Source: Prevotella koreensis (GTDB lineage: Bacteria; Bacteroidota; Bacteroidia; Bacteroidales; Bacteroidaceae). From it: 64,000 nt of DNA. The position numbers and the translations under genes were made by a program. The DNA is taken from assembly GCF_003977605.1 (NCBI RefSeq), contig NZ_RYYU01000001.1, positions 2,170,590 through 2,234,589 on the forward strand, given 5' to 3'. The notes under the pieces were generated by a model. It worked only from the letters and a program-made list of their open reading frames with translations, searched no databases and was not told where the DNA came from. This document shows positions 1 to 8,504 of this stretch, in pieces; position 1 is the stretch's first letter, and each line of letters begins with the position of its first letter.

Positions 1-120
1 TCTAAATTATCGGCAATGTCTGCTGTTTGTTTTCAAAGAAACAATATGCAGTAAGTGCCGAAATGGTGGTATGTCATATTGGTAATTAATCGTTCCTTAA
101 AAAGTTCTACTCCCTTACTC
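1..120 (-). repeat. Degraded repeat shared with 8500-8580, probably IS982 interior
   Basis: Positions about 10-80 match about 8505-8580 over some 70 bases with scattered differences (shared words include caaagaaacaatatg and gtatgtcat). Read on the minus strand both give a similar peptide (MTYxHFxTxxILFL). Both copies lie downstream of IS982-type transposase start fragments on the same strand, so they are probably interior pieces of the same element. No intact gene is present. Confidence 0.5.
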
Positions 121-199
121 ATTTCCTTTTGCAAACTATCACCGAAAAGTTAAATCGGGATAACTTTTCGGTGAAATGGGCTTTTTAAAGGTTGATTAT

Positions 200-345
200 T
201 TAACCAAAATCGGTTATTAGAGCCTCCACAGATTTTGTTTGATTGTTGGTCAGGTTGTCTGCACTATTATCGAAGACGTAACGGGCTACGGCGAGAAAAT
301 AGTGAAGATAAGATGGCAACAAAGCAAATAAAAGATGTCAGAAAG
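200..345 (-). pseudogene. C-terminal coding remnant, family not recognised
   Basis: On the minus strand an open frame without a start ends at a TAA at 200-202 with residues reading YVFDNSADNLTNN and then QTKSVEALITDFG. A homologous tail (FDETAAHLLNN, RAKSVKDSMTD) is found at 28451-28604, also on the minus strand and also ending at a stop. Two independent copies with matching stops suggest the C-terminus of a once mobile or multicopy gene, perhaps a transposase. I cannot name the family. Confidence 0.4.
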
Positions 346-404
346 CGATAAAATCAATATGAGATGGAGAAATAATAGTCTAATGACAGATTAGGGTTTA
401 AGTC

Positions 405-505
405 TTCATTGCAAATTGGGCGAATTTGCCTCGCAATTTCGCCGATTTTACAAACCAATTTCGCCCAATTTACTCTGCAATTTCGCCTAAATTGCAGATT
501 GATTA
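405..505. repeat. GCAATTTCGCC repeat, copy 1
   Basis: A cluster of short units of the form gcaatttcgcc and its inverse ggcgaatttgc, spaced every 10-15 bases. Related clusters are at 9583-9675, 46738-46830 and 55076-55133. The flank at 490-535 (gattaatgccataatg...gatgccgatg) is also shared with 9667-9712, so the repeat and its right flank were copied together. Confidence 0.7.
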
Positions 506-519
506 ATGCCATAATGTGA

Positions 520-617
520 CGTAGAACGATGCCGATGTCAGATTGAAATGCAGTAAAATTCTTGTTAAAGTCTTCGGTAATATAACAATTTTCTTTATCT
601 TTGCCCTCGATAATCAT
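520..617 (-). pseudogene. IS982-family transposase N-terminal remnant
   Basis: The minus strand starts MIIEGKDKENCYITEDFNK and continues with NFTAFQSDI. This aligns with better-preserved copies in the window (8601-8732, MITEDKVIKSFCVINEFYK) and with the MITEDKVTEIFCIxDEF start that I know from IS982 transposases of Bacteroidales. The frame runs into the GCAATTTCGCC repeat, so only about 30 residues of the family remain. No catalytic residues are left. Confidence 0.55.
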
Positions 618-654
618 AGCGTATTTTATTGAATCAGAACATTATAAAGACACA

Positions 655-1839
655 ATGAAGGGAGCAACGGCGGATTCCAATAATATGGGGCGTGGGTATA
701 AGAGCATTATTCAGGACTTGGGCTTACATTCTGTGCCTGAAGGTTGGGTGCAGCGACCGAAGTTCAACGACAAAGGTGATGTTCCCGGCCCGCCTATCCA
801 ATGGCAGAAGCCCGAAGATCCTGACAATGCTCAACCGGGTTATGGTTATATCCCCACAGATACCACCAACGTTGAGGATATCTTCTTCTACCACAGTGAC
901 CATCTCGGCAGCACCTCTTATATCACCGACGCCAAGGCAAACATTACCCAGTTCGATGCTTACCTGCATTATGGCGAACTGCTCGTGGACGAGCACAGCA
1001 GCAGCGAGGAGATGCCATACAAGTTTAATGGCAAGGAACTTGACTAGGAAACGGGGTTGTATTATTATGGGGCGAGATATATGAATCCAGTGACGAGTAT
1101 TTGGTATGGGGTGGATCCGTTGACAGAGAAGTTTCCGAATATAGGGACGTATGTTTATTGTCATGGTAATCCTGTAAAATTGGTTGATCTCGATGGAATG
1201 GATGATCTCTTTGATGAAGAAGGGATTTTTATAAAGAGGACGGACACAGGAACCTCGGTGAAGATAAAGTGTGGTAATCAGTATAAGAGTATCACAGATG
1301 TTGATTTTACAAATAATAAGAGTGCTATTCAAAATGTTGGCATTCATTATCTTGCTAAATCAGATAAGTCTCAATTTAATTTAACCGTATCCAATACTGG
1401 GGGTAATATTCTACAAGATGCCGTTTTTTCAAATGATGCTGGCACCTCGAATTATGATATATATCTTACCAATGGTTATGTAAATCATTCGTTAGGAAAT
1501 TGTTATGACTTCGAGTGTGTTACTTTTCATGAGTCAACTCATAGATATGATAAATCCACCCATGGAGGCACTATAGGTGAAGTTAATGCGATAATACGTA
1601 CAGCAATAGAATGTCCTGCATGGAACTATGCTAGTGATAACTATATACAAAGCCAAGCGTCTTATGCGGCAAAATCTTTAAATCAATATAGCTACAATAA
1701 TATTATCCCTCAAGATATATTTCAAAAATTAAATACTGCATTTACTGGATATGCAACATTTGAAATAGTTAATAATCAGGTTACTGTAAATAATAATTTG
1801 AAAGAATGTATTGTAATTGGACGAAAATCAAACAAGTAA
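655..1839 (+). pseudogene. Rhs core tip with HExxH metalloprotease-like C-terminal domain, amber-interrupted (cassette 1)
   Basis: Codons 1-130 are the end of an Rhs core (FFYHSDHLGSTSYITDAK, KFNGKELD). An in-frame TAG at 1045-1047 replaces the CAA (Gln) codon seen in cassette 2. The frame then resumes with ETGLYYYGARY and reaches the core end NPVKLVDLDG near 1195. The following 210 residues are AT-rich and unrelated to the other cassettes. They contain a zincin-like HESTH at 1528-1542, with acidic residues downstream (GEVNAI) that could give the third zinc ligand. The large upstream Rhs part is absent, so this is a displaced tip rather than a full effector. The amber codon and missing start make it a pseudogene as it stands; a toxic protease role is inferred from Rhs architecture. 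Confidence 0.75.
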
Positions 1840-2297
1840 TATCGTTGGTGGTTTTAGGGATATCATTTGTGTCCTGCAGGCAGTCATGCTTCGATGTAAT
1901 AACACATAATAATGTTGCATATTGGTCACGTTATTGGACACCAAGCAATCCTCATGGGGTAATTGCAGTGTACTCAAAAAAAGACTCTATACGACAGTTT
2001 CTTGATGAAGATTTAAATTATAGTTTTACAGGATCTTTGGGTGACATTTATGGTGTTAGATTTAAATTCTCTAATGATACGATATTTCATTATGTAAGAA
2101 CTAAAAGAGGATTTATAACAATGTATGATACCTTACATATTATATCATATGCTAGAGATACTATAGTTGTAAAAAATAATAATTCAGAAGAGGTAGTTTG
2201 GCATAGAATTCCCAATAGAATAATAAGAAAGAAGAAAAAATCAAAAAACATAGGAACGGGCTTGATACCTTGTCACAGGACGGGTGAGGAACCTTAA
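1806..2297 (+). CDS. Putative lipoprotein, immunity candidate for cassette 1
   Basis: The 163-residue product has a hydrophobic N-terminus (VISLVVLGISFVSC) with a lipobox-like FVSC, so it should be exported and lipidated. The ATG at 1806 lies within the end of the preceding toxin frame (34-bp overlap), the tight coupling usual for a toxin and its immunity gene. The mature part has no motif I recognise; its end is basic (KKKKSKN). Immunity is inferred only from position and export. An exported inhibitor would fit a protease that acts in the periplasm or at the cell surface. Confidence 0.55.
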   Translation: MYCNWTKIKQVISLVVLGISFVSCRQSCFDVITHNNVAYWSRYWTPSNPHGVIAVYSKKDSIRQFLDEDLNYSFTGSLGDIYGVRFKFSNDTIFHYVRTKRGFITMYDTLHIISYARDTIVVKNNNSEEVVWHRIPNRIIRKKKKSKNIGTGLIPCHRTGEEP

Positions 2298-2365
2298 GAG
2301 TAATAAATTGGTAAGGAATATGTTATACAGATCATAATTATATCTCAAAGAAGATAACAATAAAC

Positions 2366-2803
2366 ATGAATAAACTGCCATTCAACTTCACTTCTGTCCC
2401 ATCAACATGGGAACTCTGTTTCAACAAAGATTGCACGCACAAGGACACTTGCATGCACTATTTTGCCGGTCAGCATCTGCCTGCCGACAAGATGATGGGC
2501 TTAGCCATCTACCCCAATGCCCTGCAGAACGGCAAGTGCCGGTTCTACATAGAAAAGCGAGTGATACGCGCTGCCTGGGGATTTCGCAAACTGTTTCTCA
2601 ACGTAAAGCACGTGGACGACACGCCGATACGCAGAAAAAACCAGCAATACCTCGGTAGTCGCCCCACCTACTACCGTTACATGAACGGACAGCTCACCCT
2701 AACACCCGAGCAGCAAAAGGGTATTATAAAGATCTTCCGCTCATATGGCTATACCGAAGAATTGGACTTCGATAACTACATCGACCGTTACTCATATGAA
2801 TAA
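2366..2803 (+). CDS. DUF6078-like small protein
   Basis: The 145-residue protein starts MNKLPFNFTSVP and has a Cys-rich segment (CFNKDCTHKDTCMHYF) followed by a basic region (RVIRAAWGFRKLF). This pattern resembles the Bacteroidetes family DUF6078, of unknown function; the Cys/His spacing could bind a metal. No signal peptide is seen, so it is probably cytoplasmic. Its stop overlaps the start used for the next Rhs fragment. A broken relative lies at 9489-9585. The family name is from memory and moderately sure; the function is unknown. Confidence 0.65.
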   Translation: MNKLPFNFTSVPSTWELCFNKDCTHKDTCMHYFAGQHLPADKMMGLAIYPNALQNGKCRFYIEKRVIRAAWGFRKLFLNVKHVDDTPIRRKNQQYLGSRPTYYRYMNGQLTLTPEQQKGIIKIFRSYGYTEELDFDNYIDRYSYE

Positions 2804-4301
2804 AATAGAGTCTCAGAAAAATTCCAAGCATTGGAACGCACAGTTTCAATGTTTGAAACTTTATGGGCAACCGTATTTAATGAATCACGCACTTATCAGT
2901 GATAAACGCATAGCAAGTAAGTTCGGTGTGGGTAAGTTCAACAATGTCTATGGCATCAGTGGCAATAATGTCACGGCCGGTCAGAAAGACTATGCCGCCC
3001 GTATGATGCAGATAGAGAAACAGCGCGAGGAATATTATAAATCGCTCGGTACACCTCCGGGTGTTCCCACGATGAAAGGCGCAACAGCAGACCCCGATAA
3101 CACCGGTCGTGGTTATAACACCATTATTCTCGACCTGGGTGACCACTCTGTGCCTGAGGGTTGGGGGCAATGTCCGAAGTTCAACGACAAAGGCGATGTC
3201 CCCGGTCCTCCCATCCAATGGCAGAAGCCCGAAGATCCTGACAATGCTCAACCCGGTTATGGTTATATCCCTGCCGATACGACTAATATCGAGGACATCT
3301 TTTTCTATCACTCCGATCACCTCGGCAGCACCTCTTATATTACTGATGCCAAGGCAAACATCACCCAGTTCGATGCTTACCTGCCTTATGGTGAACTGCT
3401 CGTGGATGAGCATACATCTTCAGAGGATATGCCTTATAAATTCAATGGTAAGGAACTTGACCAAGAGACAGGGTTGTATTATTATGGGGCGAGGTATATA
3501 ACCCCCGTAACGAGTCTATGGTATGGGGTGGATCCGATGACAGAGAAGTATCCGAATATATATGCATACTTATATTGCCACATGAATCCTATAAAATTGA
3601 TAGACCCAAATGGCGAATATGACTTTGAGGGAACAATTGAGGCGAATAAATATTATCCTGTTATAGCGGTTTTCTCAAGTAATTTATCGGATGGAACAGG
3701 AGCTTTAGAATATGATCATGCTAAAGCTATAGAGGCAGGGATGCCTGTGATGAGGGTTGACAATATGAAGAATTTTGCGAATGCAATGACGGAGTTAAAA
3801 AAGATTAATTCTGCTTCTGGGGCATATGCTTTAAATAGTCATGGTACTGGTGGCACAGCAGATACAGAAAAGAACCCTGCCCATTTTTATATTGGAAATG
3901 ACATGGTAACATCTAATACTGATTTCTCTATCCTTAAGTCTGGATTAGAAGGGAGACAAGTGTTTATTGGCGCATGTAATGTAGGTACTCTTTATGGAAA
4001 TAGTTATGAATTAGTTGAAAATATGTCGAAGCAAACTTTATCAACTGTAATTGCCCCTGATCATCCTTTACTATCTGGATACATTTATGATGGTCGCAAT
4101 TATTTAAATCAACGTAAGGTTGTATTTCCTTTTCCTGCGATAGAGCAAAATGGGTATATCATTTCGTCACGTGGTAGTATGTTTGATCAAATACGCAATG
4201 TCACGATTGATAAGACTAAAGGACTATCTTGGGATGTAGAACCACAAATGCCATTTTATCTAAACCCTGTAGTATCAAATATTTATTCACCATGGTACTA
4301 A
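2796..4301 (+). CDS. Rhs core tip with caspase-like C-terminal domain (cassette 2)
   Basis: This is the only uninterrupted Rhs tip in the window (501 residues from the ATG at 2796; an ATG at 2745 in frame is less likely). Homology to the other Rhs pieces begins near 2887 (DKRIASKFGVGKFNNVYG). It runs through HSDHLGSTSYITDAK and YYYGARYITPVTSLWYG to the core end NPIKLIDPNG near 3610. The following 230 residues carry NSHGTGG (His codon 3840-3842) and FIGACNVG (Cys codon 3975-3977), the order and context of the His-Cys dyad of clan CD peptidases. A protease toxin is inferred. The first 30 codons are not Rhs-like, and the N-terminal cage-forming part is missing, so delivery would need recombination into a complete rhs gene. 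Confidence 0.7.
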   Translation: MNKIESQKNSKHWNAQFQCLKLYGQPYLMNHALISDKRIASKFGVGKFNNVYGISGNNVTAGQKDYAARMMQIEKQREEYYKSLGTPPGVPTMKGATADPDNTGRGYNTIILDLGDHSVPEGWGQCPKFNDKGDVPGPPIQWQKPEDPDNAQPGYGYIPADTTNIEDIFFYHSDHLGSTSYITDAKANITQFDAYLPYGELLVDEHTSSEDMPYKFNGKELDQETGLYYYGARYITPVTSLWYGVDPMTEKYPNIYAYLYCHMNPIKLIDPNGEYDFEGTIEANKYYPVIAVFSSNLSDGTGALEYDHAKAIEAGMPVMRVDNMKNFANAMTELKKINSASGAYALNSHGTGGTADTEKNPAHFYIGNDMVTSNTDFSILKSGLEGRQVFIGACNVGTLYGNSYELVENMSKQTLSTVIAPDHPLLSGYIYDGRNYLNQRKVVFPFPAIEQNGYIISSRGSMFDQIRNVTIDKTKGLSWDVEPQMPFYLNPVVSNIYSPWY

Positions 4302-4352
4302 TCTATTACTGCGAGGTGTATGCGATCATATCATTATTTTAGAATTACTTGT

Positions 4353-5168
4353 ATGAAAATTATATTCCTTCTGTGTTTTTCACTCCTTTCCACTTGCGAT
4401 AGAATGGTAATCCATCAAAAAACGAATAAAGAGCAAATGGTGGTGCAGAGAGAGCAACCCACCACAAGTAACTATAGTAATTTGCAATATTCGCAAACTA
4501 AATATAACCTAACCACGTTTATGCGTTATCAAACATTCGATGAATTTAAGATGAAGGGGGTGGGTAAACCAATATATTCGCCTTTCGTTTACGTAAAGAC
4601 AACGAAAGATACGATGATTGTAATCCCATCAAATGATACGACTAATGTGAAAGTATATCATAGACAGGGCAATAGGTGGCGTAATTATATAGAATTGGAA
4701 CTTTGGAAAAAGAGACAGCCCTTTACTAAGAGCAGTCTCGAAGAACCGGCTCGCATTTATGATAGAATATGTGGCAACGACACGATACTTGAATATCAGT
4801 GCTACTATCTCGGCGATACCAAGTATAAGCAATTTTATATAAAGACGCATAAACGGTGCGTGAATATAAAACTGATTGGGGAGCTTGATTTTGTAAGTGG
4901 CACCCATACCGTCTATAACGAAATGTTGATGTTTGCCCACATGTTCAATCATGAAAGAAAGAAACTGTTGGCAAAACACGGCCGGTCGAAATACGACAAG
5001 AGAGAGGTTTACAGCTATTCTTTGCAGGAGAAAGATCATGCCTTTGTGTATCAATGTCGGGAAAGAAATGAAATGCTATACTTCTCAAAGACAAGCTTGG
5101 GAATATTCGGTATTCAGCCAGGTATGGAAAAATATGACAGAGAACGCTCCCAAGTGGCCGGATATTAG
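4353..5168 (+). CDS. Putative lipoprotein, immunity candidate for cassette 2
   Basis: The 271-residue product starts at the ATG at 4353 because MKIIFLLCFSLLSTCDR is then a compact lipoprotein signal with lipobox LSTC; a further upstream ATG (4320) would put extra polar residues before it. It lies 51 bases after the caspase-like Rhs tip and is of similar AT-rich composition. No known domain is visible. The mature part is rich in Tyr, Lys and Asn and has a basic C-terminal half (NHERKKLLAKHGRSKYDKRE). An immunity role is inferred from position and predicted export. Confidence 0.6.
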   Translation: MKIIFLLCFSLLSTCDRMVIHQKTNKEQMVVQREQPTTSNYSNLQYSQTKYNLTTFMRYQTFDEFKMKGVGKPIYSPFVYVKTTKDTMIVIPSNDTTNVKVYHRQGNRWRNYIELELWKKRQPFTKSSLEEPARIYDRICGNDTILEYQCYYLGDTKYKQFYIKTHKRCVNIKLIGELDFVSGTHTVYNEMLMFAHMFNHERKKLLAKHGRSKYDKREVYSYSLQEKDHAFVYQCRERNEMLYFSKTSLGIFGIQPGMEKYDRERSQVAGY

Positions 5169-5234
5169 TCATTAATTGAATTTTGTATAATTTTTTATTT
5201 CTCTATTAGTGATAAACCCCAAATTAAAGACACA

Positions 5235-6116
5235 ATGAAGGGCATAACAGCGGATTCCAATAATATGGGGCGTGGGTATAAGAGCATTATTCAGGACTTG
5301 GGTGACCATAGTGTGCCTGAAGGTTGGGTGCAGCGACCGAAGTTCAACGACAAAGGTGATGTCCCCGGCCCACCCATTCAATGGCAGAAGCCTGAAGACC
5401 CTGACAATCCGATTAAGTTGGTTGATTCAGATGGAAGAAAAATAAAAGATCCTGATGGTATTGTTAAGAAATATAATAATCAACTATCCGACAATATAAA
5501 TAATTTACAAGAAATGATAAAAACTAGTGCTGTAGAATCGAGTATAGGCAGAGAACTTATGCCTCTCTATAAAACTGCTTTAGAAGAAATATCTAAATTG
5601 GAAGAATCAGATCAGGTATACACTATTTTTTCAGACAAGTCGAGTAAAGAAGGGGGAATGAGTTATAATATGGTTTCGGGTGAGGTTAAAATAGGTCTTG
5701 GAGACAATAACATTGGAATAGTAGGTCACGAATTGATACACGCTTATCAATATGAAGAGGGAAAAGTCTCATTAGTTGTTGACAAATCAGGGTATGGACA
5801 GTTATATGATATTACAGATGAAACTAAGGCATATAACAGAGAACGTGCATTTGGTATGGGTATACAGTTTTTCCAAACTCCGAAAATTGTTGTAAATGGT
5901 AATCCTTTACAAATGAGTGATAGAGATGTTAAAACTTTTGGTAATTCAATGAGTTCGCCGGCATACCAAACTTTACCAAGTCGGTCAATAGATATTAAAT
6001 CAAAAGCAGGAAAAATGCTAAGACAGCAAACTAAGCAAGCTGGCAGTTAGGGTATTCCTATAAAAGAAGTTTATAAAGGTTGGCAAAAAGATTATCAAAA
6101 AGGTCAAAAAAAATAG
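5235..6116 (+). pseudogene. Rhs core fragment fused by deletion to HELIH metalloprotease-like domain (cassette 3)
   Basis: The first 60 codons match cassette 1 closely (GRGYKSIIQDLG, FNDKGDVPGPPIQWQK). At KPEDPDN the frame jumps directly to PIKLVDSDG, losing about 110 core codons, including HSDHLGSTS and YYYGARY. The toxin part has GHELIHAYQ (5727-5741) and a downstream ETKAYNRERAF that could supply the third, glutamate ligand of a gluzincin-type protease. A TAG at 6048-6050 ends the main frame, but the same frame stays open for 21 more codons (GIPIKEVYKGW...) to a TAG at 6114-6116. Loss of the core makes a functional Rhs product unlikely. Confidence 0.7.
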
Positions 6117-6121
6117 CGTCT

Positions 6122-6748
6122 ATGAGAAATGTAAAAATTATATTAGGATTGTTTGTATTGCATTTGTTTGCATATTCACAGAATACATTTAATAAAAAAG
6201 ATGTGTTTACTTATAAAACACCACATTATTATGAAAGTATAGAATTACTGGAAAATGGAAGCTTTGTTTATTATAGTAGGTCGGAATTTATAAAGACCGA
6301 AATAAAAGGAAATTGGCAACTACGGGATGATAGTATTCTTGTACTAGATAGCAGACCCCAAAGAAGCAGAATTACTGTTCTTGAATCTCGAAAAAGAAGT
6401 AAAAAAAGCACTTTTCAAATACGGAATACGGATAATCATCATATTCATTATAATCTATATTTAATTACAATGGATAATGATACCTTAGAATTTAAAAACC
6501 AGTTTGATCAAACCGCTGTATTAGGAAATTTTTCTTCATTTTATGTCGTGGACACCCAAGGGCAATATTCCCCAACTTATAAAATACTTGGTTCAAGGTC
6601 TAACATTTTTTATATAATGATAGAAGAGAAAAGAGTTTTTGAGAATGAGTATTGGAAATATTATGGGGAATATTTAGTTCCATTAGGAATAGATGGGAAA
6701 TACTCAAACTATAAATTAGTTAAAAATCAAAGACTGTCTGCTGAATGA
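6122..6748 (+). CDS. Secreted protein, immunity candidate for cassette 3
   Basis: The 208-residue protein begins at the ATG at 6122, which gives a clean signal peptide (MRNVKIILGLFVLHLFAYSQ) ending in a signal peptidase I-like site. An in-frame ATG at 6080 would place a basic stretch before it. It starts 5 bases after the second amber codon of cassette 3. The mature part looks beta-rich (SIELLENGSFVYYS, KGNWQLRDDSILVL), a pattern often seen in small secreted Bacteroidetes proteins. I do not recognise a family. The immunity role is inferred from position. Confidence 0.55.
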   Translation: MRNVKIILGLFVLHLFAYSQNTFNKKDVFTYKTPHYYESIELLENGSFVYYSRSEFIKTEIKGNWQLRDDSILVLDSRPQRSRITVLESRKRSKKSTFQIRNTDNHHIHYNLYLITMDNDTLEFKNQFDQTAVLGNFSSFYVVDTQGQYSPTYKILGSRSNIFYIMIEEKRVFENEYWKYYGEYLVPLGIDGKYSNYKLVKNQRLSAE

Positions 6749-6848
6749 TATATGAACTTCTGATTATCAAGAAAATAAAATGTTTTCTGTTTGTTTGATA
6801 CAAAAAAATAGTACTTTCGGATTTCTGTAAAAAACGAGAAATAATATG

Positions 6849-7121
6849 ATGAGTGATAATGAAATATTAGTATTTTTAGGAACATGTTGCATTATATTAA
6901 TGCTCATACTTGGAAAAGTGAATGGAATAAAAAAAATCTTTTCACATTTAATCCTATTCATGAGTTATACGCTATTTTTTGTTTATAATCTTGTTTATAA
7001 AGGCCAGTATGGAACAAGTCTTGTTTGGTTTACAGCTTTAGCTTTAGCCTATCTCATTCATATTTTCTTACTAATAGTTTATTTATTAATACAATTATTC
7101 AAAAAAATAATTAATAAGTGA
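6849..7121 (+). CDS. Small three-helix membrane protein
   Basis: The 90-residue protein is almost entirely hydrophobic, with three predicted membrane helices: about residues 5-22 (VFLGTCCIILMLILG), 31-50 (LILFMSYTLFFVYNLV) and 58-84. The ends carry Lys clusters (KKIINK). It stands alone between cassette 3 and the next Rhs fragment. Its base composition is like that of the toxin and immunity genes rather than of the Rhs core. It could be an orphan immunity protein for a membrane-active toxin; no sequence evidence supports a specific function. Confidence 0.5.
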   Translation: MSDNEILVFLGTCCIILMLILGKVNGIKKIFSHLILFMSYTLFFVYNLVYKGQYGTSLVWFTALALAYLIHIFLLIVYLLIQLFKKIINK

Positions 7122-7130
7122 AGACTATGA

Positions 7131-7162
7131 GATATAAAGATATAAAGATATAAAGATATAAC
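7131..7162. repeat. Tandem repeat, four copies of gatataaa
   Basis: Four head-to-tail copies of an 8-bp unit (last one gatataac) lie just before the Rhs fragment. The unit length is not a multiple of three, so copy-number change would shift any frame read through it. No start codon is visible that would make use of this. Confidence 0.8.
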
Positions 7163-7691
7163 AAACGACTCCACGAACACCGCGAGGGAATTATATTCGG
7201 ACGAGGAAAACCGACGGATGGTATTGTCGGATAACGGTAAGACCGGCCGATACACCTATAACGCTGCCGGCGAGCGTATCATCAAGAGTCATGGCGATCT
7301 CGAAGGTGTGTATGTCAACGGAGCACCGCAAGGGATTACCCATTGGCTTTCTCCGACTTCAGGCTGCACCTCAGCAAAACAAAATCGCTTGTTCTGCATT
7401 CGGTTTGCACTGAAGTTCTACGAAACGGAAGATAACACCATCTATCCTGCTCCTATTATAACTGTGACGAAGAACCGCTTCACCAAGCATTACTTTATCG
7501 GCGATAAACGAATTGCCTCCAAATTAGGAACAGGCAAGTTCAACAATGTCTATGGCATCAGTGGCAACAATGTCGCGGCAGGTCAGAAAGACTACGCTGC
7601 CCGTATGCTGGAAATAGAGAAACAGCGCGAGGAATATTATAAGTCGCTCGGTACACCTCCGGTGGTGCCCATTATGAAAGGGTTGGCTTGA
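7161..7691 (+). pseudogene. Rhs core interior fragment, no start, no toxin tip
   Basis: The frame has no proper start and opens with TARELYSDEENRRMVLSDNG, then GRYTYNAAGERIIKSHG, a typical YD-repeat pattern. It continues through YFIGDKRIASKLGTGKFNN and YYKSLGTPPVVPIMKG, which overlaps the beginning of cassette 2, and stops at TGA 7689-7691. Around residues 41-65 about 25 residues (HWLSPTSGCTSAKQ...) do not look Rhs-like and match a small inverted-repeat insertion. This piece shows what lies upstream of the core parts kept in the other cassettes. Confidence 0.75.
7355..7417. repeat. Small element with inverted ends inside the Rhs fragment
   Basis: The stretch begins with acttcag and ends with ctgaagt, a perfect 7-bp inverted pair. 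Between them it has caaaatcgcttgttctgc..., unlike neighbouring Rhs sequence. It keeps the reading frame open. It looks like a REP- or MITE-like insertion of about 63 bp. Whether it moved by transposition cannot be decided here. Confidence 0.4.
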
Positions 7692-8011
7692 TAATTAAAA
7701 TAGCATCCTTCCGAAAAGTTATAAAAGCAGTAAATAGCCATATAAATTCTGTTCCTTCGAGTTACAGAAATAACATTGATAAGATGGGAGAAATTTTGAA
7801 TTATGTTTTTCAAGGAGAGATTATAACAAAAGGTAGGAATATCACAATAATAGAGCAACTAATTTTATTAAAATCCGAAAGATATGACAAAGAAATTAAA
7901 AGATATAAGCCGTTTATTGAACAATACGAAAATAATCGTATCATTAGTTGTTGTCGCAATAATAATTGTTGGCATTATTTTCAATCGAACGACGCATACT
8001 CCATTGTATGA
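7688..8011 (+). pseudogene. Open fragment after the Rhs piece, possible toxin tail
   Basis: A frame with only a TTG start gives 107 residues (FRKVIKAVNSHINSVPSSY, FIEQYENNRIISCC). It follows directly on the broken Rhs fragment and overlaps the start of the next membrane protein by 128 bases. The first 80 residues may be the tail of a C-terminal toxin whose beginning was lost; the rest is probably read-through into the next gene. No motif is recognised. Confidence 0.3.
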
Positions 8012-8401
8012 AAATTTACAAGGCGTATGTAATATCGACTTCGATAAATCGCATTTCTATAGACAAATAGATTTTCGACCATTAGACAATAATATTTTCA
8101 TAACTAAGGGAAATATCAGCCTTCCTGTTATGCTCACAACTAATGATAATATAAAAGGAACATATAAAGAATTAGATGAGTTGGAAAAAACTCTCAAGGA
8201 ACATGGAAGATTATTAGTACTAATCCTGATTCTATTTTGATAGAAACTCCTAAAAGTATTTTAAATGGAAGATATTCTGTTATTTTCGAGAAAATAAACA
8301 CTCCTCGTGAAAGAATTAACTATAATGTGATTTTTAAGAATGATTCTACCTATATGGTTTGTACTAAAGAGATTTATAAGTTATCCATAACGAGTCAATG
8401 A
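7884..8401 (+). pseudogene. Single-pass membrane protein, frameshifted
   Basis: The frame from 7884 encodes a basic start, one membrane helix (IIVSLVVVAIIIVGIIF) and a mature domain, then runs out of homology-like sequence near 8205-8220 and stops at 8240. Another frame continues at once with NPDSILIETPKSILNG and TYMVCTKEIYKLSITSQ to a TGA at 8399-8401. The joined product would be about 172 residues. It is probably a decayed immunity-type gene of a lost cassette. A sequencing error could also explain one frameshift. Confidence 0.5.
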
Positions 8402-8504
8402 GTTCTTGAAAAGAGGATTACACATACAAGGGTATCAAAGCTATGCGAGTTCTGGATAAGATTTATCAAAAATGAGTTCTAACTACCTCGTCTTTTCCCC
8501 ATGT

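Noticed and set aside
1045..1047. Amber codon as evidence of a recoded genetic code
   Set aside because: Normal genes in the window (hpt, adk) end in TAG, and the ribosomal operon is free of internal TAG, so recoding is not supported.
7131..7162. Tandem 8-bp repeats as a CRISPR array or phase-variable switch
   Set aside because: Units are too short, have no spacers, no cas genes are near, and no frame starts before the repeat to be switched.
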